A stretch of 6,811 nt of DNA from Desulfotignum sp. (GTDB lineage Bacteria; Desulfobacterota; Desulfobacteria; Desulfobacterales; Desulfobacteraceae). The stretch is from positions 1 to 6,811 of the forward strand of contig JAABRW010000032.1 of NCBI GenBank assembly GCA_011390695.1, in the 5' to 3' direction. The translations under genes were made by a program, and so were the position numbers. The notes beneath the pieces are model-generated. The model saw nothing but the letters and a program-made list of their open reading frames with translations. It was not told where the DNA came from and ran no database searches. This document shows positions 1 through 5,455 of the stretch, in pieces. Every line of letters starts with the position of its first letter. The first letter of the stretch is position 1.

Positions 1-1221
1 AAATATATTGCGCTGACTCAGGTAGTTGTGGGCCTCGTCGATGACCAGGATGGAGCGAATGGTTCGCCGGCCATCCCGGACCGGGCTGTCAGGCAACAAT
101 GCCATCTCTTTATAAAGACGTTCGATCACCAGATACGCCACCAGTTCCTTTAAAACCGGCATGGCATGGACATCGATCAGCAAAGTTCTACTGGAAATTT
201 TGTCGATGGGTGCCACATCACTTCCATGCCGCCAGAACAGATCAAAATCCGAAAGGTCCCGCAAAACTTCGATAAGGCTGTCATCTTTTTTATTATCCGC
301 TTCATACATGTCGGCAACCATGCGGTACACATCATGAAAATCCGGATATGGGGTATTTGAATCGGCTCGTTGTGCATAAGCTGCCCGGATCGCCTCGGTC
401 AATGCGCCTCTTTGTACCACTCCCAGTTTGCTGTTAATGGAAGCAAAGCTTTCCGCCTTTTCACGGGCTGACACATTTACTGTCTGTTCATCGTAGCCAG
501 GCAGAACAAAAGGATTGATGGGCAGGCTCTCTCCACCCTGGAGTAGCCGAAAGGGATGGACCTTGGCAGCCTCCAGGAATCGTTCATTGTCCACCACATC
601 CCCTTTGTAATCGAAATAAATGAAATTGGTCTGATAATTAGATTGTTGGCGAATATCGGTCAAAATCTTTAAAACAAACTGTGTTTTTCCAGTACCGGGT
701 TTGCCCATGATGGCCAGGTGGGAGTTGGCATGTTTGGCGGTATTGTTGATCTCCATGATCATTTCCTGCTGCTGCAAAAGTGTCCGGCCGATAAAAATAT
801 CCAGACCATGCCCTGCTGTTTCCCGCCGCCCCCCAAATTCAACTTCTTCAACCAAGCGCATCAAAAGGCTGTCCGCATCACGGCCGCATTCCTGATACAA
901 CCTCCCCATCAATTCAGCACCGCTGTCAATATGATTTTTGACAATGGAACGATTGGAAAAAAACCTGTCTTCATCCATGTCACTTTTGTTGTAAACGTGA
1001 GAGATCAGCGCCCGCATAAAAATTTCGTCTTCACCCACAAACGTGGGGCGTTTCATCTCAGCGCCGGAAAAACTGGTGCTCGGTACCACATCTGGCCCTT
1101 CCTTTGTCAGGGAGATGGCAAAAGCCATGCGTGCCAGGGTTGCCTTTTCCAGTTTGGTTTCAAATCTCAGGGCGCTGAGAACTTCGTCCGCTTCATTGGA
1201 TGTGTACAGTCGATCGGCCAT
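1..1221 (-). CDS. DndE-type domain fused to HerA/FtsK-like ATPase (3' end outside window)
   Basis: The reading frame is open from ATG at 1221 to the window edge: 407 codons, no stop. It starts 3 bp after the dndD-like stop, with GGGAGA just upstream inside that gene. Residues 1 to about 125 resemble DndE (DUF1832), the small DNA-binding protein of phosphorothioation systems, with the stretch TLARMAFAIS at 28-37 as the clearest mark. A HerA/FtsK-type ATPase follows: GRT entry at 145-147, Walker A GKPGTGKT at 173-180, FDYKGD at 203-208, INPF at 235-238, Walker B ILVIDEAH at 391-398. Family knowledge: HerA-type ATPases are hexameric DNA translocases, and DndE alone is about 110-130 residues, so the fusion couples DNA binding to a motor. 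Translocation or remodelling of marked or foreign DNA is inferred. The ATPase assignment is firm; the DndE assignment is from remembered family pattern. The arginine finger and C-terminal part lie outside. Confidence 0.82.
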   Translation of the reverse strand, partial: MADRLYTSNEADEVLSALRFETKLEKATLARMAFAISLTKEGPDVVPSTSFSGAEMKRPTFVGEDEIFMRALISHVYNKSDMDEDRFFSNRSIVKNHIDSGAELMGRLYQECGRDADSLLMRLVEEVEFGGRRETAGHGLDIFIGRTLLQQQEMIMEINNTAKHANSHLAIMGKPGTGKTQFVLKILTDIRQQSNYQTNFIYFDYKGDVVDNERFLEAAKVHPFRLLQGGESLPINPFVLPGYDEQTVNVSAREKAESFASINSKLGVVQRGALTEAIRAAYAQRADSNTPYPDFHDVYRMVADMYEADNKKDDSLIEVLRDLSDFDLFWRHGSDVAPIDKISSRTLLIDVHAMPVLKELVAYLVIERLYKEMALLPDSPVRDGRRTIRSILVIDEAHNYLSQRNIF

Positions 1222-1224
1222 GGT

Positions 1225-3216
1225 TTAATTCTCCCAGAAATATCCTTCCTGAAATGTCGTCAACTCCCGCTGCTGATCAAATACCAGTCTTCCGGCACCA
1301 TTGAGAAAAATTTTGAGCGTTCGGTAATAGTTCTTGTCGATTTCGGTGTCCGTGGACAGTATGATCACCTGTTCTCCGGCATTGGGAAAATAATTGTTGA
1401 CGATGTTATCCCTGTGGGTGCTGTCCAGCCGGGACAAAGGGGTATCGATCACAATGGGCAGTTTCAGCTGACTGGTCTGAGCCAGGCCCCACAACAAAGA
1501 AACAGCGAACACTTCCTTTTCGCCGGCGGAAAGCCCGGATTTCTTGATCTCATGACCATTTCGGTCGGAAATACGAATTTCATAAGTCTTGTCATCAATG
1601 ATAATATCCTTGATCAACCCGCTGCGGCTGGACAGAAGGTGGTACATTTCAAAGGTTTTTTCTTGCAACAGGTGAACCTTATTTTTCCGAAGCCGCACCA
1701 CGAATTGATTGAGTACGCCGGCAATGGCATCACATTCCTGGATAAATTCAGCCCGCTCCCTGGAGACATGATGCCTTTCGTACAGTCTTTCAATCTCCAT
1801 CTCGATGGCGGTGATCCGGTGTTCAAGCCCAAGCAATTCCTCCTCCAGCAACCGCAATTGTTCCGATTTCCGTCCAATCTGGGTGGCGCAGCTCTCAATT
1901 TCTGCATTGAGCTGCTCGAACAGCTGGGTTTCGGATTCACTCATCATGCCTGTCTGGCTTAATCCTTCAAGCTTGCGGACCTGAGAGGCCAGTTCTCTTT
2001 TTTCCTCCAGCAATGGTTTGAGCAGAAACACATCCCCGTTTTCCAAAGATTCCATCTTGTTGAGTACTCGTGCCGCATCACGGTCGGAAAGATTCAATAT
2101 CCGAAGTACCTCTCCTTTGGAATCTCCCTCCCTGAGCAGCCGAAAGATGCGCCGTTCCAGCTCTGCCATTTTTTCATTTGACAATGTCTCCCGATAAATC
2201 GGTTCGGGCTCTTCCACCACACGGACGATTTTTTTGGCCAAAAAGGCAGCGTTTTCCTTGATGGCTTCACTGCCGGCAGATTCCCTTTCTGCTTCGATCT
2301 GTTGCCGCATCGGCCCAAACAGTCTGCCGGTGATGGCAAACGGCAACATTTTTTCACACAAAGTCCGGATTTCACTTTCTACTTGTGCCAGGCGATTGGA
2401 TGCCTGAATTCGTTTTTTTTCATTGGCTTGCAGGGTTTCACGTGTTTCCGGTTCGGTATGAAAGGCCGCTGAGAAGCGCTGCCTGGCATGCTCCAGCTGT
2501 TCCTTGAACTCAGACAATTCCTGCTGCACCTGCTCCCGCTCTTTCTGACGGCGGGTCAGCTTACTGCGTTCTTTCTTTAACTCACTCTGCTTGAAATCCA
2601 GGTCTTCATCTGAAATTTCCACAAACCCTTTTCGCTCTTCATTTTTGATATAAAGGATGTCAGTGGCCAGTCGGTTAATGTATTGGATCCCCAAGGCCGA
2701 TTCCAGGGATGATTTCAGCCGCACCTCAGAGTGATCGTCGGCTGCAATTGCCTGTATTTTCTCTCCATCAAAGAAAAAAAACTGGGTAATGCCCGGCGGG
2801 ATCATGGAACGGATAAAATCCTGCCAGATTTCCCGGTTTTGAACCGATACTCTTTTCCCATCGCGCACCACCACCAGCCGTTCGGTCAAATCTCGAGGTT
2901 TGGGATCCTCCGTCACACCCGCACTCCAGGAACGTTTGACCACCAGCTCTGACAGGTCATCCATTTCCATCACCAGTTCAAAAGATACCAAAACATTTCC
3001 CCGGGCCTTTTCCCTGCGGTTGATGTTGCGGAAGATTTCGTCCACCTTGGCCCCATACAGACAAAAATTGATCGCTTCCATGATGGAGGTTTTGCCAGCG
3101 CCATTCATGCCCCCGATCAAAAAGATGCTTCGACCGTCTTCATCCATCGGGAAACGAATTTCCGTGGCGAACTGGAATGATTTAAAATTTTCGATGGTCA
3201 GTTTGCGGAATTTCAT
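1225..3216 (-). CDS. dndD: DndD-like SMC/RecF-type ATPase
   Basis: A 663-residue ABC-type ATPase of SMC/RecF/Rad50 architecture, the usual length for DndD. Visible: N-terminal MKFRKLTIENFKSF; Walker A GMNGAGKTS at 36-44 within IFLIGGMNGAGKT, typical of DndD; FFFFDGEKI at 146-154, also typical; charged coiled-coil stretches at about 200-285 and 400-490; ABC signature GLSAGEKE at 561-568; Walker B plus D-loop PIVIDTPLSRLD at 587-598. No CxxC zinc hook lies between the coils. In known Dnd systems DndD is an ATPase working with DndC and DndE in phosphorothioation; that role here is inferred, because dndC is not in the window. The ATG overlaps the previous stop as ATGA, with GGGGA upstream, and dndE-herA follows after 3 bp. 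Its first 51 bp are duplicated at 3886-3936. Alternative: a generic AAA/SMC-like defence ATPase recruited from DndD stock. Confidence 0.85.
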   Translation of the reverse strand: MKFRKLTIENFKSFQFATEIRFPMDEDGRSIFLIGGMNGAGKTSIMEAINFCLYGAKVDEIFRNINRREKARGNVLVSFELVMEMDDLSELVVKRSWSAGVTEDPKPRDLTERLVVVRDGKRVSVQNREIWQDFIRSMIPPGITQFFFFDGEKIQAIAADDHSEVRLKSSLESALGIQYINRLATDILYIKNEERKGFVEISDEDLDFKQSELKKERSKLTRRQKEREQVQQELSEFKEQLEHARQRFSAAFHTEPETRETLQANEKKRIQASNRLAQVESEIRTLCEKMLPFAITGRLFGPMRQQIEAERESAGSEAIKENAAFLAKKIVRVVEEPEPIYRETLSNEKMAELERRIFRLLREGDSKGEVLRILNLSDRDAARVLNKMESLENGDVFLLKPLLEEKRELASQVRKLEGLSQTGMMSESETQLFEQLNAEIESCATQIGRKSEQLRLLEEELLGLEHRITAIEMEIERLYERHHVSRERAEFIQECDAIAGVLNQFVVRLRKNKVHLLQEKTFEMYHLLSSRSGLIKDIIIDDKTYEIRISDRNGHEIKKSGLSAGEKEVFAVSLLWGLAQTSQLKLPIVIDTPLSRLDSTHRDNIVNNYFPNAGEQVIILSTDTEIDKNYYRTLKIFLNGAGRLVFDQQRELTTFQEGYFWEN
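3166..3216 (-). repeat. 51-bp direct repeat, downstream copy (start of intact dndD)
   Basis: This is the live copy, forming codons 1-17 of the DndD-like gene. Together with 3886-3936 it brackets the whole RAMA gene, so recombination between the copies would remove exactly 720 bp and rejoin the 211-residue gene to dndD with the same ATGA junction. Confidence 0.95.
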
Positions 3217-3869
3217 CTTGCCATCCCCTTTTGGATGTACTGTGATCGAATATCTTCAAATGATGTGGTGGTTCCATCAGAATTAACCCGCCGCCAATGA
3301 GTCCAGCCGTTCAAAGAACGCTCAGCCATTTGTGATGCAGCAGTTGATAACGAATTATAAGCTTTCCATCCATCGGGCGTTTTGAGCATCACTTTGCCAT
3401 CATCCATGACCTTACCTTTGTGGACAGGGCCGTTCTTAAGCCATTGCAGTTCCAGATGATCATCAGGGGACAACAAGCCGTCCTGAATGAGATCCAGCAA
3501 TGATACCCCATAATTTTTTTTCTTGCCCCCAGCCGGTCTCGTTGTTTTCAGTCTTTCTCTATGGGACCGGGCGTTTTGGATTGTTTTTCCAAGTGCTCGA
3601 ATAACCGTTTCGACTGCATTTAATTGCTTCTCCACCTCCTGGTTCTGATATCCAGTGACATCCCGGGCGGAGAGTTCCAGTTTGAGGCGGCGCAAATCTT
3701 CCGGCACAGGAATATTGTTACGCTGAAGGTTCTCAACCGCTTTGTTGACAGCCTGCAGTTGCTTGAGTTCCTTTGCAGATAAACCCCGGGGTGGGGCAGA
3801 AATTTGATTCAATTGATCCAGCCATTGATCCAGCGCTTTGATATGGGTCGTTATCTCTTTTGGCAACAT
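3213..3869 (-). CDS. RAMA-domain modified-DNA reader protein with shared helical N-terminus
   Basis: A 218-residue protein. Residues 1-105 are mostly helical and share with the next two upstream proteins the motif VPEDLRRLKLEL at 55-66, preceded by an AVxxL helix. A basic linker (about 108-120, with KKK) leads to a C-terminal module at about 122-195 that reads as a RAMA domain: LIQDGLLSPDDHL, then a beta-rich stretch with KGKVMDDGKV, DGWKAYNSLSTAA and NGWTHW at 187-192. RAMA domains are predicted readers of modified DNA that accompany methylases and restriction enzymes. The start has the strongest ribosome site in the window (AAGGAGG, 5 nt before ATG), and the stop overlaps the dndD ATG as ATGA. 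The gene sits between two copies of the dndD 5' end, which marks it as a late insertion. That it reads a DNA mark and reports it to DndD is inference; no nuclease motif is visible. Confidence 0.8.
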   Translation of the reverse strand: MLPKEITTHIKALDQWLDQLNQISAPPRGLSAKELKQLQAVNKAVENLQRNNIPVPEDLRRLKLELSARDVTGYQNQEVEKQLNAVETVIRALGKTIQNARSHRERLKTTRPAGGKKKNYGVSLLDLIQDGLLSPDDHLELQWLKNGPVHKGKVMDDGKVMLKTPDGWKAYNSLSTAASQMAERSLNGWTHWRRVNSDGTTTSFEDIRSQYIQKGMAR

Positions 3870-3873
3870 AAAT

Positions 3874-3880
3874 CCTCCTT
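3874..3880 (-). promoter_or_regulatory. Strong ribosome binding site of the RAMA gene
   Basis: AAGGAGG sits 4-5 nt before the ATG at 3869 and directly after the stop of the dndD remnant. It is the only near-consensus Shine-Dalgarno site in the window; the other genes use weaker sites or overlaps. It presumably arrived with the inserted gene. Confidence 0.8.
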
Positions 3881-3882
3881 AA

Positions 3883-3936
3883 TCAGGCGAACTGGAATGA
3901 TTTGAAATTTTCGATGATCAGTTTGCGGAATTTCAT
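3883..3936 (-). pseudogene. Remnant of the dndD 5' end (17 codons then TGA)
   Basis: The stretch reads MKFRKLIIENFKSFQFA then stop, identical to the first 17 residues of the DndD-like protein except T7I. Its ATG overlaps the stop of the 211-residue gene as ATGA, exactly as the real dndD ATG overlaps the stop of the RAMA gene. GGGGA lies upstream, so it may still be translated. TGA and a following TAA-containing AAGGAGG site lead straight to the RAMA gene. It is best explained as the original start of dndD, left behind when the RAMA gene entered. It could now serve as a coupling leader for the RAMA gene. Confidence 0.85.
3886..3936 (-). repeat. 51-bp direct repeat, upstream copy (dndD 5' end)
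   Basis: Matches 3166-3216 at 49 of 51 positions, same strand, offset exactly 720 bp. Differences are at 3904 against 3184 (synonymous, Phe codon 11) and 3917 against 3197 (Ile for Thr at codon 7). Similarity stops abruptly at the ATG on one side and after codon 17 on the other. Confidence 0.95.
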
Positions 3937-4568
3937 TTTTGGTCCCCATTAAGCTCCCAATACCCACGTGGGGAATCGCCACGGAGTGTGCCGTCCTGTG
4001 TCATTCTGTAACGCTCCCAATGGGCGCTGTGCTGCCAGACATACATATTGGTGTTTTCACGCCACTCCAAATCACCGGGTAGCAATTCGGCTTTCATCTG
4101 ACGACCCATTTCTTCAAGCACATCTGTAACATTGGCTTTTCCGCCCAAAGTTTGCAAAGCCTTAATGATATTTTTCCGAAGGATCTTTCTATCAGTCCTG
4201 GATGTGTGAAATCTTTTCTTTCGTGACTTAGGGGTTTTGGTTTTACTTTTATTGATACCCAGCCTTTTGTTGAGTTCCTTGACAATGACATCGAGTTCTT
4301 GGGCGAGATGTCGTAATGTCTGATCAGACTGAACCTGAATTTCCAGATTTGCCGCAAGTCGCGTTTTTTCTGCTCGAAGACCGCCCGGAACTGGAACTCC
4401 CTTTTTTTCCAATTGCTCGACTGCTCTGGCTATTTCTCGAAGCTGGGCCTCTTTTTCAGAAGTATTCGAATTGGGTGGTGTACCATCTATCCCGTCAATA
4501 ACATTCCGACACAGCTCAATCAGGAGATTTGGATTTTTGATATAATGATCGATACATTCGTTCATCAT
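3933..4568 (-). CDS. Winged-helix (Mrr-N/HARE-like) reader protein with shared helical N-terminus
   Basis: A 211-residue protein paralogous to its two neighbours in the N-terminal half. It has a short helix with HYxxxPxLLIxL near 8-19, nearly the same in the 214-residue neighbour, then the shared motif VPGGLRAEKTRL at 60-71. A very basic linker (about 105-128, KSKTKTPKSRKKR) precedes a winged-helix module at about 130-208: IIKALQTLGG, then VTDVLEEM, a tryptophan at 178 and another at 184, and DGTLRGDSPRGYWEL closing the wing. This layout matches the N-terminal DNA-binding domain of Mrr-type restriction enzymes and HARE-HTH domains, here without any nuclease. AAAGGA lies 5 nt before the first of two adjacent ATG codons. 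The stop overlaps the ATG of the dndD fragment as ATGA. Role as a DNA-sequence or DNA-modification sensor is inferred. It could instead be the operon's repressor, although it lacks an obvious ligand domain. Confidence 0.72.
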   Translation of the reverse strand: MMNECIDHYIKNPNLLIELCRNVIDGIDGTPPNSNTSEKEAQLREIARAVEQLEKKGVPVPGGLRAEKTRLAANLEIQVQSDQTLRHLAQELDVIVKELNKRLGINKSKTKTPKSRKKRFHTSRTDRKILRKNIIKALQTLGGKANVTDVLEEMGRQMKAELLPGDLEWRENTNMYVWQHSAHWERYRMTQDGTLRGDSPRGYWELNGDQK

Positions 4569-4569
4569 T

Positions 4570-4605
4570 TTATCCTTTGGAAGGGGTGAGTTTAATGGAT
4601 TTCAT
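4570..4605 (-). other. 11-codon mini-ORF between the two winged-helix genes
   Basis: The 41-bp gap between the 214- and 211-residue genes holds ATG followed by MKSIKLTPSKG and TAA, ending 1 bp before the next ATG and containing that gene's AAAGGA site. Its first 21 bases match the dndD start at 16 of 21 positions, and both begin MKxxKLT. It may be an older, eroded dndD start or a coupling leader, or chance. Confidence 0.35.
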
Positions 4606-4609
4606 TTTT

Positions 4610-5254
4610 TTATTTCCTTCGAAGTTCCCAAACTCCAAATCGACTTCCTGATTTTATTGTTCCCGATTTGATCATTTTGGTTTTTTCAGCCACAGCCCAT
4701 TTTTTCCAATTCATGTTTCCTTGAACGTCCTTTTCCAAGTCCTGTGATTTAAATTTACCGTTCAAGTTTTGTTCCATTTTTTGAAGGACTTCAGCCTTTT
4801 TTCCAGATCCTCCCAGCTCCCGCAATGCTTTTCTAAGCTCCTTTGCCAAAATGGCAGGAGATGTTCGCTTAACATACCGTCTAACTTTTGGGATGTATTT
4901 TTTGTCATTTGTGGCGTTTGACAGTATTGCCCGAACCTGCGTAAGACTGTTTCCGAGTCTGAATTCTATCTCCTTAAGGTCTTGGACCGCATTTTGAAAC
5001 CGTTCATTTTCTTTTTCATATGTTTCAGCCTCGTGGGACAACTCAATTTTTAATCTTCGTAACTCATCCGGCACGATCGTTCCTGTTTCCTTGAGCCGAT
5101 CGATGGTTTTAGAAATTTCATTATATTGGATTACTCTATCCGCTTTCATCTCTGGCGGCTTTTTTTGATTGTATCTTTTAATGACCTTGTCCAATATATC
5201 GATAAGTCTGATCGGATCACGGGCATAATGTTCAACCTCCTCGGATTTTTTCAT
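4610..5254 (-). CDS. Winged-helix (Mrr-N/HARE-like) reader protein, second paralogue
   Basis: A 214-residue protein. The start overlaps the stop of the small upstream gene as ATGA, with GGGAAA before it. It has the same plan as the 211-residue neighbour: HYARDPIRLIDIL at 9-21, shared motif VPDELRRLKIEL at 61-72 (closest in wording to the RAMA protein), a charged helical stretch to about 105, a basic linker (about 118-130), and a winged helix at about 135-212 with LRKALRELGG, AEVLQKM, W183 and W186, and SGTIKSGSRFGVWEL. The winged helices of the two neighbours align along their full length, so these are true paralogues; their DNA-contact region differs (SRFGVWEL against SPRGYWEL), which would allow different targets. 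Its codons are AT-richer than those of the flanking dar and dnd genes. No catalytic motif is seen. DNA reading is inferred from the fold pattern. Confidence 0.72.
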   Translation of the reverse strand: MKKSEEVEHYARDPIRLIDILDKVIKRYNQKKPPEMKADRVIQYNEISKTIDRLKETGTIVPDELRRLKIELSHEAETYEKENERFQNAVQDLKEIEFRLGNSLTQVRAILSNATNDKKYIPKVRRYVKRTSPAILAKELRKALRELGGSGKKAEVLQKMEQNLNGKFKSQDLEKDVQGNMNWKKWAVAEKTKMIKSGTIKSGSRFGVWELRRK

Positions 5255-5433
5255 TTCCCGTGCCCCATATTTTTCTTCAGAATTTCCCGCAAAGCATCAT
5301 ATATCCCGGTCCGACGTTCTTTGAACTCATAGTCATAAACCGTTTCCAGCAGTTTTTGCACCTTGACCAGGTTCACATCGTTCTGGCTGCACAATTCACC
5401 AAGTAACTGCTGGTCCTCTTCTGAAAGCTTCAT
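5251..5433 (-). CDS. Small DNA-modification-system-associated protein, 60 residues
   Basis: The ATG at 5433 was chosen because GGGAGAGGA lies 4-12 nt upstream; a GTG five codons earlier overlaps that ribosome site and is unlikely to be the start. The product is an acidic-then-basic helical mini-protein with VNLVKVQKLLETVY followed by YEFKERRTGIYDALREILKK. From memory, proteins with this KERRxGIYDAL ending are annotated as small proteins associated with DNA modification systems and sit beside dnd-type genes; I could not run a search. It follows darG by 22 bp and overlaps the first reader gene by 4 bp (ATGA), so the two are probably translationally coupled. It carries no signal peptide, membrane segment or metal site. 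A role as a bridging or stoichiometric partner of the reader or ATPase complex is a guess. Confidence 0.65.
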   Translation of the reverse strand: MKLSEEDQQLLGELCSQNDVNLVKVQKLLETVYDYEFKERRTGIYDALREILKKNMGHGK

Positions 5434-5436
5434 GGT

Positions 5437-5445
5437 ATCCTCTCC
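5437..5445 (-). promoter_or_regulatory. Ribosome binding site deciding the small-protein start
   Basis: GGGAGAGGA lies just before the ATG at 5433 and overlaps the alternative in-frame GTG at 5448, so it supports the ATG start and a 60-residue product. Confidence 0.65.
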
Positions 5446-5455
5446 CACCTGTTTT

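Noticed and set aside
718..1962. A 414-codon plus-strand open frame.
   Set aside because: It lies antisense to the dndE-herA and dndD genes, whose translations carry clear ATPase motifs; its own product has no recognisable domain, and the frame crosses two real genes.
1225..3216. Possible Rad50-type zinc hook in the DndD-like protein.
   Set aside because: No CxxC motif occurs between the two coiled-coil stretches; the cysteines seen are isolated.
4541..4546. Plus-strand TATAAT resembling a -10 box.
   Set aside because: There is no matching -35 at proper spacing, and it lies inside the coding start of the 211-residue gene on the other strand, with no plus-strand gene to serve.
5434..5448. 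GTG start giving a 65-residue small protein.
   Set aside because: The five extra codons overlap the ribosome binding site of the ATG at 5433, which is the better start.
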